A stretch of DNA of 22,876 nucleotides from JAVBTT01 sp031556035 (lineage in GTDB: Bacteria > Bacillota > Clostridia > Oscillospirales > UBA929). Below, in pieces: positions 1 through 7,053 of this stretch. The notes beneath the pieces were generated by a model. It ran no database searches. It saw only the letters and a program-made list of their open reading frames with translations, and was not told the origin of the DNA. The position numbers and the translations under genes are program-made. The stretch covers positions 1-22,876 of the forward strand of contig JAVBTT010000033.1 in NCBI GenBank assembly GCA_031556035.1, written 5' to 3'. Numbering within the stretch: position 1 is the first letter of the stretch; each line of letters starts with the position of its first letter.

Positions 1-384
1 CGCGCGGTAAAGTATGTCCTTGGAGGTCAGCTGCAGCGTCGCGGGGATGAGCACGGCGCCGAGCTTGTGCAGGGCTGCAGCGCAGACCCAGTACTCCCAG
101 CGCTGGCGCAGTATGAGCATTACGACGCTGCCCTTTTTGACGCCGCTGTTCTTCAGCATATTCGCGGTCTTGTTTGACAGCATCTTCATCTCTCCGAAGC
201 TGATGAGCTTCTCACCGCCGTGGTCGTCGCACCAGAGCAGGGCCGGCTTCTCCGGCTCTGTGTCCGCCCAGCCGTCGACAATGTCAAAGCCGAAGTTGAA
301 ATTCTCGGGAATGTTCACTTTATAATTCTGCTTAAAGTCGTCGTATGAGGAAAATTCGATACGAGGCAAATAATTATTCAGCAT
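1..384 (-). CDS. Acyl-CoA synthetase (AMP-forming), N-terminal part, cut by window edge
   Basis: The first 128 codons of a protein that continues past the left edge. The start is the ATG at 384-382, preceded on the minus strand by GGAG at 8-nt spacing. The readable N-terminus, including KPALLWCDDHGGEK and then LGAVLIPATLQLTSKDILYR, matches the early region of ANL-superfamily adenylating enzymes, closest by eye to medium-chain/acetyl-CoA synthetase-like proteins. The family activates a carboxylic acid with ATP and CoA to acyl-CoA, AMP and PPi. The AMP-binding P-loop and catalytic motifs lie outside the window, so substrate and intactness cannot be judged. It starts 22 bp after the XRE-cupin gene and is probably the last visible gene of the 2-oxoacid oxidoreductase operon, which suggests handling of acids or acyl-CoAs made by that enzyme (inference). 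Confidence 0.85.
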   Translation of the reverse strand, partial: MLNNYLPRIEFSSYDDFKQNYKVNIPENFNFGFDIVDGWADTEPEKPALLWCDDHGGEKLISFGEMKMLSNKTANMLKNSGVKKGSVVMLILRQRWEYWVCAAALHKLGAVLIPATLQLTSKDILYRA

Positions 385-406
385 AGAAAAAACTCCGTTC
401 TGCCCA

Positions 407-958
407 TTACTCGGCGATTATTGTCACAAACTTGGCCTGCTTGTCTCCGCCGCATCTCTGCCCGTGCGGGTGTGTAGGGTTAAAATATACGCTGTCGCCG
501 GGCTCGAGGACGAGGTCCCTGTCGTCAAAGGTGACTATCACGGTCCCCTCAAGGCAGAGGTTAAACTCCTGGCCTACATGTGTGACAAGGGCAGCCGGCT
601 TGTCAGAGGGGTCGAGCGTGACGAGCAGGGGCTGCATTATCTTGTGCGTGTACCTGAAGGCGAGGTCCTGGTAGTTGTAGCCGGGGTAGCGTCTTACGCT
701 GCGCCCGTTTCCGGCCTTGACGAAGTGGTAGGTGTCGAGCTTTGCAGCGTTGCCGGTCAGAATCTCGGTGAAATCCACGCCGAACTTGTGCGCTATCTGG
801 AAAATTACACTGATCGGAATATCGAGCCCGTTCTCCTCGTACTTGGCATATACATCGCGCGGAATGTCGAGCTCATCGGCGAGAGTCTCCCGCGAGTAGC
901 CGCAGACCTCTCTGAGTTCTACGATTCGCATGGCGATTTCCTTTACATTGCTGTCCAT
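407..958 (-). CDS. XRE-family HTH regulator with C-terminal cupin domain
   Basis: A 183-aa cytoplasmic transcription factor. Residues about 1-65 form an XRE/Cro-type helix-turn-helix (RIVELREVCGYSRETLADEL, then the YAKYE recognition region). Residues about 105-180 form a cupin-2 barrel with the typical VGQEFNLCLEG and LEPGDSVYFNP strands and a His (THPHG). Proteins of this architecture usually sense a small ligand through the cupin and regulate neighbouring catabolic genes. The start is supported by AAAGGAG at 8-nt spacing. It lies between the oxidoreductase gamma subunit (95-bp gap containing a strong hairpin) and the acyl-CoA synthetase (22-bp gap), so it is a good candidate local regulator. 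Ligand and operator are unknown. Confidence 0.9.
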   Translation of the reverse strand: MDSNVKEIAMRIVELREVCGYSRETLADELDIPRDVYAKYEENGLDIPISVIFQIAHKFGVDFTEILTGNAAKLDTYHFVKAGNGRSVRRYPGYNYQDLAFRYTHKIMQPLLVTLDPSDKPAALVTHVGQEFNLCLEGTVIVTFDDRDLVLEPGDSVYFNPTHPHGQRCGGDKQAKFVTIIAE

Positions 959-995
959 AATGCGGCTCCTTTCTCATTCATATACACAAAACTCG

Positions 996-1027
996 GGGGC
1001 AGATGCAAGTTTATTTTGCACTGCCCC
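996..1027 (-). terminator. Strong intergenic hairpin, attenuator or terminator candidate
   Basis: Arms GGGGCAG/CTGCCCC (7 bp) and TGCAA/TTGCA (5 bp) are stacked, with a single-base bulge at 1003 and a 7-nt loop. The minus-strand RNA then reads CGAG followed by four U. It sits between the oxidoreductase gamma gene and the XRE-cupin gene. The U-tract is short and offset by 4 nt, so partial termination, mRNA processing or a protein-binding site are all possible. Confidence 0.55.
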
Positions 1028-1053
1028 GCAAGAACTATTTGCAAATTCAACGC

Positions 1054-1590
1054 CTAAAAATCCGCTCCGATTTTCAGGGCCTTCCTGTTGAAATCGAGAA
1101 GCTCTGCCTTGTTGGAGGGAACGGACTTGACGAGCGCCATGTCCAGTGTTTCCTCTGAGCAGAAGGGCATTACCTTCGAGAGCTTTCCGGTCAGGATAAT
1201 ATTTGCCAGTCCCTTGAGGCCGTTCTCCTCGGCGAGCGAGGTCGCGGGTACGTAATATACCTCTACATCGGTTCTCTCTACCTTCTTGGCGATCATCGCG
1301 CTGTCTACAATTACGATGCCGCCGGGTACTACAGTGCCGACGAACTTCTCAAGCGAGGGCAGGTTCATCGCGATAAGTACGTTAGGCGTAAGCACGAGAG
1401 GCGAGCCGATTGCGGCGTCGCTCACGCATACGCTGCAGTTTGCCGTACCGCCGCGCATCTCGGGGCCGTATGAGGGAAGCCATGAAATCTCGCGGCCCTC
1501 GATGAGGCCGGCGTACGCGATGACCTTGCCGGCGAAGAGGAGACCCTGTCCGCCGAAGCCAGCGAGAAGCAGATTCAAATCACGATTCAT
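1054..1590 (-). CDS. 2-oxoacid:ferredoxin oxidoreductase, gamma subunit
   Basis: A 178-aa protein of the POR_N/gamma family (KorC/VorC/PorG-like). The diagnostic GFGGQGLLFAGK near residues 11-22 and GPEMRGGTANCSVCVSD near 41-57 are present, and the length is normal for a stand-alone gamma subunit. With the alpha, beta and ferredoxin subunits upstream it forms a CoA- and ferredoxin-dependent 2-oxoacid decarboxylase giving acyl-CoA, CO2 and reduced ferredoxin in the cytoplasm. The start follows GGAGGT. It begins 15 bp after the beta-subunit stop, so it is co-transcribed. Family membership is certain; the preferred keto acid (branched-chain, aromatic or 2-oxoglutarate) is not. Confidence 0.93.
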   Translation of the reverse strand: MNRDLNLLLAGFGGQGLLFAGKVIAYAGLIEGREISWLPSYGPEMRGGTANCSVCVSDAAIGSPLVLTPNVLIAMNLPSLEKFVGTVVPGGIVIVDSAMIAKKVERTDVEVYYVPATSLAEENGLKGLANIILTGKLSKVMPFCSEETLDMALVKSVPSNKAELLDFNRKALKIGADF

Positions 1591-1605
1591 AAACTTACCT
1601 CCGTT

Positions 1606-2358
1606 CTAAGGGTTGATTTCCGGGTACTTGTCTTTGTAAACGCCGAGCGGGTAATAGGGCAGCATATTCTCGCGCATCCAGTCCAGAGCCTCGTTCGGGG
1701 TGAGACCCCAGTTGGTCGGGCAGGTTGAGAGTATCTCGATGATACTGTAGCCCCTGCCGTTGACCTGATTGTCGAAGGCCTTTCTGATGGCCTTTTTAGC
1801 TGCGCGGACATTCCTCACACTGTCGACAGTGACGCGCTGTGCAAGCGCAACACCGTCGAGGGTGGAGAGCAGCTCGCAGACGCGAATCGGGAAGCCTGCG
1901 GCGCTCGTGTCGCGCCCGTAGGGAGAGGTTTGCGTCACCTGCTTCGGCAGGCTTGTCGGGGCCATCTGACCGCCCGTCATGCCGTAGATAGCGTTGTTGA
2001 CGAATATCACCGTGATATTCTCCCCGCGTGCGGCGGCGTGTATTGTCTCCGCCGTGCCTATGGCGGCGAGGTCGCCGTCGCCCTGATAGGTAAACACAGT
2101 CAGGGCGGGGTTGGCGCGCTTGACGCCGGTTGCCACCGCGGGGGCCCTTCCGTGGGCAGCCTGAATCATATCGCACTCAAAGTAGTTGTACGCCAGCACC
2201 GAGCAGCCGACAGGCGCGACGCCGACTGTTTTTCCGGTAACGCCAAGCTCGTCCAGTGTCTCGGCCACCAGGCGGTGGATTATGCCGTGGGTGCAGCCGG
2301 GGCAATAGTGAGTGGATACATCCGACAGAGCGGACGGTTTTTCAAACACTGTGGTCAT
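1606..2358 (-). CDS. 2-oxoacid:ferredoxin oxidoreductase, TPP-binding beta subunit
   Basis: A 250-aa thiamine-pyrophosphate subunit. CPGC at residues 19-22, a GDGD...NN-type TPP/Mg motif (YQGDGDLAAIG, then FVNNAIYGMTGGQ) and the C-terminal region beginning WGLTPNEALDWM fit KorB/VorA-type beta subunits. The frame stays open upstream to 2448, but the ATG at 2358-2356 is preferred. It has a GGAAAGG ribosome-binding site, gives the conserved family N-terminus, and the extra 30 codons fall in a structured intergenic repeat (2419-2547). It binds the keto acid through TPP and works with the alpha subunit and ferredoxin subunit upstream. It lies 166 bp downstream of the alpha gene, the largest spacing in the catalytic cluster. 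Confidence 0.92.
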   Translation of the reverse strand: MTTVFEKPSALSDVSTHYCPGCTHGIIHRLVAETLDELGVTGKTVGVAPVGCSVLAYNYFECDMIQAAHGRAPAVATGVKRANPALTVFTYQGDGDLAAIGTAETIHAAARGENITVIFVNNAIYGMTGGQMAPTSLPKQVTQTSPYGRDTSAAGFPIRVCELLSTLDGVALAQRVTVDSVRNVRAAKKAIRKAFDNQVNGRGYSIIEILSTCPTNWGLTPNEALDWMRENMLPYYPLGVYKDKYPEINP

Positions 2359-2418
2359 TTTGTGATCAATCCTTTCCGGGTAGAATGATGTCAAGCTCGC
2401 TTTCGCCGCTGCCGCTCC

Positions 2419-2547
2419 GTCCCCGCTTCGCTGGCCTTCGGTCAGCAAAGGAGGGGACTGCGCTTCGTTTTGAAAAATCCTGCGTCATGCACACGGTTGC
2501 GGCAGATATTTGCCGCAACGCAAGTTATTCCTTGGATTTTTCAAAAC
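2419..2547. repeat. Structured intergenic element with two nested inverted repeats
   Basis: Two adjacent palindromic units lie between the alpha and beta subunit genes. Unit I (2419-2458) has outer arms GTCCCC/GGGGAC and inner arms GCTGGCC/GGTCAGC around a 3-nt loop. Unit II (2467-2547) has perfect 14-bp outer arms at 2467-2480 and 2534-2547 and perfect 9-bp inner arms GTTGCGGCA/TGCCGCAAC at 2496-2504 and 2511-2519. The right outer arm lies inside the last codons of the alpha subunit, so its 3' end is mirrored just downstream. No gene is seen here. It may be a dispersed palindromic element or an mRNA stability/processing structure. Confidence 0.65.
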
Positions 2548-3601
2548 CCGAGGCAGCGAGCTCTTCGATTTTTGCCAAAATATCCTCCGGAGTCGGCACC
2601 ATACCGCCCACCCGGTTGCAGAGCCCGACCGGGCGCGAGCATTCTATGGCGAGGCTGACGTCCTCAATCATCTGCCCCATGCTCATTTCAACCGTCAAAA
2701 ATGCTTTGGCGCTCTTCGCCGCGTCCATAAACGCCTTTTGGGGGAAGGGCCACAGGGTGATCGGGCGCAGCAACCCGGCCTTTATTCCCTTTTCCCGCGC
2801 GGCGTCTATCGCGTTTTTGGCGATGCGGGACGTCGCCCCATAGGCAGTTACCACCAGCTCGGCATCCTCCAGCAGGTAGCTGTCGAATCTCGCCTCGGTT
2901 TCCTGGATGAGAGCATATTTTTTGTAGCGCTCGAAGTTGAGGCGCTCAAGATCCTCAGGGGCGAGGAACAGCGAGTTAACTATGTTTTTCCTGCGCTTTC
3001 CGCCCGTCCCGGTCACGGCCCACGGCTTCTCGAACTTTCCGGCCTCGGATTCGGCAAACCGCACCGGCTCCATCATCTGGCCCAGTATGCCGTCGGTTAG
3101 CAGCATACAGGTGACCCTGTATTTGTCGGCTAGGTCGAACGCGAGCGACGTGTAGTCCGCCATCTCCTGTATGGTGTTAGGCGCGAGGACGATCAGGTGA
3201 AAGTCCCCGTGTCCGGTGCTGCGGGTGGCGTGAAAATAGTCGGCCTGCGACGGCTGTATCCCGCCCAGGCCCGGCCCGCCGCGCTGCACGTTTACAAGCA
3301 CCGCCGGAAGGTCGCAGCCGGCCAGATAGCTCAGCCCCTCGCTCTTGAGCGCGATGCCCGGGCTGGACGAGCTGGTCATGCAGCGAACTCCCGCGCTGGA
3401 AGCCCCTATAACCATGTTTATCGCCGCGATTTCGCTCTCGGCCTGAAGGTATGTCCCGCCGATCTTGGGCATGCGCCGGGACATATAGGCCGCGAGCTCG
3501 GTCTGGGGCGTTATCGGGTAGCCGAAGAAGTGCCGGCAGCCGGCCATAATCGCGGCCTCGGCTATGGCCTCGTTGCCCTTCATTAAAACCTTTTCGCTCA
3601 T
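2525..3601 (-). CDS. vorB: 2-oxoacid:ferredoxin oxidoreductase, alpha subunit (VorB type)
   Basis: A 358-aa alpha subunit. The start at 3601 has a GGGAGGGAA ribosome-binding site; an in-frame start at 3652 would overlap the ferredoxin gene and adds non-conserved residues. GYPITPQTEL at about residues 27-36, YLQAESEIAAINMVIGAS and the run beginning SSSSPGIALKSEGLSYLAG are hallmarks of the KorA/VorB pyrimidine-binding subunit; a transketolase-like C-terminal domain follows. It pairs with the TPP-binding beta subunit. The close resemblance is to proteins annotated 3-methyl-2-oxobutanoate dehydrogenase subunit VorB, which would act on keto acids from Val, Leu and Ile. Sequence alone does not exclude 2-oxoglutarate. 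It starts 17 bp after the ferredoxin subunit stop. Confidence 0.92.
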   Translation of the reverse strand: MSEKVLMKGNEAIAEAAIMAGCRHFFGYPITPQTELAAYMSRRMPKIGGTYLQAESEIAAINMVIGASSAGVRCMTSSSSPGIALKSEGLSYLAGCDLPAVLVNVQRGGPGLGGIQPSQADYFHATRSTGHGDFHLIVLAPNTIQEMADYTSLAFDLADKYRVTCMLLTDGILGQMMEPVRFAESEAGKFEKPWAVTGTGGKRRKNIVNSLFLAPEDLERLNFERYKKYALIQETEARFDSYLLEDAELVVTAYGATSRIAKNAIDAAREKGIKAGLLRPITLWPFPQKAFMDAAKSAKAFLTVEMSMGQMIEDVSLAIECSRPVGLCNRVGGMVPTPEDILAKIEELAASGFEKSKE

Positions 3602-3618
3602 CTCGTCACATTCCCTCC

Positions 3619-3825
3619 CTATTTTTCGACTGTGATTACCACGTCCGGGCACATGGTCGCGCAGAACGCGCAGGCGATGCAGGCCTCCTGATCTGTAACC
3701 TCCGCCGGGTGGAAGCCCTTCTGGTTCATCCTGTCCGGCGAAAGGCGCAGGATTTTCTTAGGGCAGGCTGAGACGCACAGTGCGCAGCCCTTGCAGCGTT
3801 TTTCGTCAAATGTAACCTTTGCCAT
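3619..3825 (-). CDS. 2x[4Fe-4S] ferredoxin-like delta subunit of the 2-oxoacid oxidoreductase
   Basis: A 68-aa protein with two complete 4Fe-4S motifs: Cys11, 14, 17 and 21, then Cys49, 52, 55 and 59, each CX2CX2CX3C followed by Pro. The start at 3825 is fixed by AGGAGGGG upstream; the frame is open to 3969 but that stretch would overlap the ATPase gene and lacks conservation. In four-subunit VOR/KOR enzymes this small subunit passes electrons from the TPP site to soluble ferredoxin. It is the first catalytic-complex gene in transcription order, immediately before the alpha subunit. It could also act as a free ferredoxin, but position and size favour the delta-subunit role. Confidence 0.93.
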   Translation of the reverse strand: MAKVTFDEKRCKGCALCVSACPKKILRLSPDRMNQKGFHPAEVTDQEACIACAFCATMCPDVVITVEK

Positions 3826-3872
3826 GTCGCTGTTCCCCTCCTGGAATGTATTAATATGTTTATGATATGTTT

Positions 3873-4535
3873 TCAGATCCGCCACGCGTTTTTCTCGAAT
3901 ATCGTAATGGGATACAGGTTTTCCACACCCTCCAGCCCGGGAATCAGCTCTTTTCGCGCCGCCGTGCATACAATAGGCAGACAGGCCGCCTCGGATATCC
4001 TCCGGGCGTAATCCAGGCTGTCCAAAACAGTCCTCGCAGTGGTCTCGCGCCCGAGATTGGAGTTGTTGACGATGCCGGTAAACGAAACCCTTCCGGCCGC
4101 CTCGATCTCGCGCATGATCCCGAGGGTCTCATCCACCCCGGAGGTGAGCGGGCGGTATTTATTTATGACAAGCAGCGCCCGCGCGTCCCGCCTCAGCCCG
4201 GCCGCGTAGCGCCCCAGCGCCACGGCCCCGCGGTCGTCGCCGCCCACGTCCAGCACACAGCAGAGCCCCTCGTCGTCCAGCATCGCGGCCGTCTCGGGGG
4301 CGAGCCCCGGAAGCTCCACATTGCTGCCCGCGAACGGAGAGATAATGAGTCTCACTCCCGCCTCATGGAGAATACCTGTATGGTCGCCGGAGCGGAAATA
4401 GGGGTTGACTATGTCAAGGTCGACAAGGGCAACGCGCTCGTGTTTTTTTTTCAGCGCCAGCGCCATGTTTATCGCCAGCTGTGTCTTGCCGCTGCCGTAA
4501 TGCCCGGCCAGCATAGTTATGCGGGAGTCGGCCAT
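3873..4535 (-). CDS. MinD/ParA-like P-loop ATPase of unknown role
   Basis: A 220-aa soluble protein with Walker A GHYGSGKT at residues 11-18, a RVALVDLDIVNPYFRS segment (switch-like, as in MinD, CooC and cobyrinate synthase relatives) and VLDVGGDD, a likely Walker B. No DNA-binding or membrane segment is visible. Relatives in Clostridia often sit beside 2-oxoacid:ferredoxin oxidoreductase genes, as here, 47 bp upstream of the ferredoxin subunit, but I know of no established function. A role in maturing or regulating the Fe-S/TPP enzyme, by analogy with CooC or NifH-like maturation ATPases, is inference. A likely promoter lies at 4560-4588, making this the first gene of the operon. Its GGAGGAGGGAGG ribosome-binding region is very strong. 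Confidence 0.8.
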   Translation of the reverse strand: MADSRITMLAGHYGSGKTQLAINMALALKKKHERVALVDLDIVNPYFRSGDHTGILHEAGVRLIISPFAGSNVELPGLAPETAAMLDDEGLCCVLDVGGDDRGAVALGRYAAGLRRDARALLVINKYRPLTSGVDETLGIMREIEAAGRVSFTGIVNNSNLGRETTARTVLDSLDYARRISEAACLPIVCTAARKELIPGLEGVENLYPITIFEKNAWRI

Positions 4536-4559
4536 GCGCCCTCCCTCCTCCGCTCGTAT

Positions 4560-4588
4560 ATTTTATAGCAAAACCGGGGTATTTACAA
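4560..4588 (-). promoter_or_regulatory. Putative sigma-A promoter of the ATPase-vor operon
   Basis: On the minus strand TTGTAA (4588-4583) and TAAAAT (4565-4560) are separated by exactly 17 bp, about 25 bp upstream of the ATPase start. The -10 matches consensus at five of six positions and the -35 at four of six. It overlaps the terminator-like hairpin of the preceding operon. Confidence 0.5.
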
Positions 4589-4592
4589 CCCC
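4570..4592 (-). terminator. Putative terminator after trmL
   Basis: In the minus-strand RNA, GGGGU and ACCCC pair around a 7-nt loop and are followed by GG and four U, 54 nt past the trmL stop. A second CCCC at 4600-4603 could pair with the same GGGG, so two mutually exclusive hairpins are possible. The stem is only 5 bp, hence modest confidence. Confidence 0.45.
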
Positions 4593-4645
4593 AAGACACG
4601 GGGCTGGCAAAAACTATTTCCGGTTACAGCACTGTCTGGCTAATC

Positions 4646-5104
4646 TTACGCGAGTCCGCAAAAACCGTTCTGTCTCAGCGCCTCGTAGAGGCAAAGCGCC
4701 ACGGCGTTTGACAGATTCAGGCTCCTTGTGTCCCCAAGCATTGGTATTCTGAGGCAACAGCCGGGGTGGGCCTCCCGGATTTTCTCCGGCAGCCCCGCCG
4801 TCTCCTTGCCGAAAACCAGGTAGTCCCCGTCGAAAAACCGCGCGTCGGCATAGAGACTGTCAGCCTTGGTCGTGAACAGCCAAAGCCGTGAAGGCACCTC
4901 TTTGAGGAGGAAATCCTCCCAGTCGGGGTGTATGCGTATGTCCATGCCGTGCCAGTAGTCCAGCCCCGCCCGCTTCAGCTTGGCGTCGTCGATCTGAAAT
5001 CCCAGCGGCTCGATAAGGTGAAGCACGCTTCCGGTGGCCTTGCAGGTGCGCACAATGTTCCCGGTGTTCTGCGGAATCTCAGGCTCATGGAGCACTATAT
5101 GCAT
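4646..5104 (-). CDS. trmL: tRNA (cytidine/uridine-34-2'-O)-methyltransferase TrmL
   Basis: A 152-aa SPOUT-class methyltransferase of the usual TrmL length. All three SPOUT motifs are visible: EPEIPQNTGNIVRTC near the N-terminus, LVFGKETAGLP in the middle, and IPMLGDTRSLNLSNAVAL in the C-terminal trefoil knot. The family uses S-adenosylmethionine to 2'-O-methylate the wobble nucleotide of leucine tRNAs. The start at 5104 is the conserved one; its ATG shares one base with the plsY stop (TGATG), implying translational coupling. It ends the der-plsY-trmL unit. The exact tRNA substrate in this organism is inferred from family only. Confidence 0.93.
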   Translation of the reverse strand: MHIVLHEPEIPQNTGNIVRTCKATGSVLHLIEPLGFQIDDAKLKRAGLDYWHGMDIRIHPDWEDFLLKEVPSRLWLFTTKADSLYADARFFDGDYLVFGKETAGLPEKIREAHPGCCLRIPMLGDTRSLNLSNAVALCLYEALRQNGFCGLA

Positions 5105-5715
5105 CACGTCTTCGCCCTGGATCCCAGCCTGCTCTCCGTCCCCCTGACGAGCCGCGTTATGTTTTTTCTGTGTAGCGTTATAATGCCTGCGGCCAGCAGA
5201 ATCATTGCCCCTATGTAGAGCGGGTCGGTGCGCCCGAAGGCCCACGACGTGAACGGCAGGGTGAAGGCAGCCAGAATTGAGCCCAGCGACACGTAGCGGG
5301 TTACGGCTACGACGACGATAAACAGCCCCAGCGCGATGACGGCCACACGCCAGTCCACCACGAGCATTACGGCCAGGGTTGTGAATATCCCCTTGCCGCC
5401 CCGGAAGCCGAAGTAGAGGGGAAAGACATGCCCGATGATCGCGCAGATGCCCCCTATCAGGCGCCCGTCGTCCCCTGCGAGCCAGCCGCCTATCAGCGCG
5501 GCTGCGACCCCCTTCAGCACGTCGCCGAGTGACACCAGGGCGGTCAGCTTCGCGCCCATAACCCGCAGCGAATTAGTGGCCCCTGCGTTGCCGCTGCCCT
5601 GAGTCCTTATGTCCTGCTTTGTGGCTATTTTTGAGATGATGATGCCGAAATTAAGGCTGCCAAGCAGATAGCCCGCAACGGCCGCGACCATATACCTCCA
5701 AAGCTCCTGCGGCAT
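5104..5715 (-). CDS. plsY: Acyl-phosphate:glycerol-3-phosphate acyltransferase PlsY
   Basis: A 203-aa integral membrane protein with about five hydrophobic segments. Family motifs are GSLNFGIIISK, GSGNAGATNSLRVMG and GHVFPLYFGFRGGKGIFT, the latter two being the conserved cytoplasmic glycine-rich loops that bind glycerol-3-phosphate and acyl phosphate. It catalyses the first acylation in bacterial phospholipid synthesis, giving lysophosphatidate. Its ATG overlaps the der stop codon by one base (TAATG) and its stop overlaps the trmL start, so the three genes are tightly coupled. A short basic tail (RLVRGTESRLGSRAKT) ends the protein. No plsX is visible in the window. Confidence 0.96.
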   Translation of the reverse strand: MPQELWRYMVAAVAGYLLGSLNFGIIISKIATKQDIRTQGSGNAGATNSLRVMGAKLTALVSLGDVLKGVAAALIGGWLAGDDGRLIGGICAIIGHVFPLYFGFRGGKGIFTTLAVMLVVDWRVAVIALGLFIVVVAVTRYVSLGSILAAFTLPFTSWAFGRTDPLYIGAMILLAAGIITLHRKNITRLVRGTESRLGSRAKT

Positions 5716-7034
5716 TAGTCCTCTTCTCCCTTCTCCCGAATGGTGGTGACGATCGGAGTCCCGTCCAGTCCGAATGTCTGGCGGATCTGGTTCTCAAGGT
5801 AGCGCTTGTAGGAGTAGTGGAACAGCTTTTTGTCGTTGCAGAACGCGATAAAATGCGGCGGGCGTGTCGATATTTGGGTCATATAGTATATTTTCAGCCG
5901 CTTGCCCTTGTCGGTGGGGGGCTGAACCCTGCCGGTCGCGTCCGCGAGCACCTCGTTGAGCTGCCCGGTCGGGATGCGCACGCCGGCCTTGTCGTACACA
6001 TAGCGGATGCGCTCAAACAGCCTGTTGACCCGCGAGCCGGTCAGCGCCGAGATAAACTCTACAGGCGCGTAGGGCATGTACCCCAGGTCCCGCCTGATAT
6101 CCTCGGTGATTTTCTGCATGGTCTTGTCGTCCTTGTCGACCGCGTCCCATTTGTTCGCCACGATGACGGACGGCTTCCCCGCTTCGTGGGCAAGGCCGGC
6201 CACCTTGGTGTCCTGCTCGGTGACTCCGTCACGGGCGTCCAGCAGGATCAGGCAGACGTCGCTACGCTCTATGGCCATGATGGCGCGCAGGACGCTGTAG
6301 TGCTCAATGCCGTACTCAATTTTCGATTTGCGGCGCAGACCGGCGGTATCGGTGAAAATAAACGGCCCCAGCGGGTGCTCCAGCCGTTCGTCTATCGCGT
6401 CTCTTGTTGTTCCCGCAACATCGCTGACAATGGCTCGCTCCTGCCCGAGCAGCCTGTTCAGCAGCGAGGATTTGCCCGCGTTGGGCTTGCCGATGATGGC
6501 GACCCGTATCGCGTCGTCCTCGGCCTCATCCTCCGCCTCATGGGGGAAGTGCTCAAAGCAGGCGTCCAGCAGGTCGCCCGTGCCATGCCCGTGCAGCGCC
6601 GACACCGGATACGGATCGCCGAGCCCCAGTCCGTAGAACTCGTACAGCTCCGCGGGGGCCCGACCCACACCGTCGCATTTGTTCACCGCCAGCACGACCG
6701 GCTTTTTCGCCCTCAGCAGCATGTTAGCCACCTCCTGGTCGGCGGCGGTCATGCCGGTCTTCACATCGGTCAGCAGCACAACAACGTCCGCGCTGCCTAT
6801 CGCGATACTTGCCTGCTCGTGCATAAACCTGAGCATCTCGTCGTCGGCGCGCGGCTCGATTCCGCCGGTGTCTATCAGGGTGAACGGCCTGCCGCGCCAC
6901 TCGCAGGGCGCGTAGAGCCGGTCGCGCGTGACGCCCGGCGTGTCCTCCACAATGGACAGCCTGCGCCCGGCAAGCTTGTTGAAGAGCATGGACTTGCCGA
7001 CGTTCGGCCTTCCCACTATTGCGACAATCGGCAT
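5715..7034 (-). CDS. der: Ribosome-assembly GTPase Der (EngA)
   Basis: A 439-aa tandem GTPase. The first G domain has G1 GRPNVGKS at residues 8-15, DTPG, DTGG and NKCD; the second has G1 GKPNAGKS at 182-189, DTAG and NKWD. A KH-like C-terminal domain, including IYYMTQISTRPPHFIAFCN, completes the normal architecture. Der binds the 50S precursor and is needed for large-subunit maturation. The start at 7034 is supported by AAGGAG and by the canonical MPIVAIVGRPNVGKS N-terminus; the open frame upstream to 7139 overlaps the DUF512 gene. It follows the DUF512 gene by 19 bp and overlaps plsY by one base. Confidence 0.97.
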   Translation of the reverse strand: MPIVAIVGRPNVGKSMLFNKLAGRRLSIVEDTPGVTRDRLYAPCEWRGRPFTLIDTGGIEPRADDEMLRFMHEQASIAIGSADVVVLLTDVKTGMTAADQEVANMLLRAKKPVVLAVNKCDGVGRAPAELYEFYGLGLGDPYPVSALHGHGTGDLLDACFEHFPHEAEDEAEDDAIRVAIIGKPNAGKSSLLNRLLGQERAIVSDVAGTTRDAIDERLEHPLGPFIFTDTAGLRRKSKIEYGIEHYSVLRAIMAIERSDVCLILLDARDGVTEQDTKVAGLAHEAGKPSVIVANKWDAVDKDDKTMQKITEDIRRDLGYMPYAPVEFISALTGSRVNRLFERIRYVYDKAGVRIPTGQLNEVLADATGRVQPPTDKGKRLKIYYMTQISTRPPHFIAFCNDKKLFHYSYKRYLENQIRQTFGLDGTPIVTTIREKGEED

Positions 7035-7053
7035 CGGCTTTCTCCTTAAGAAT

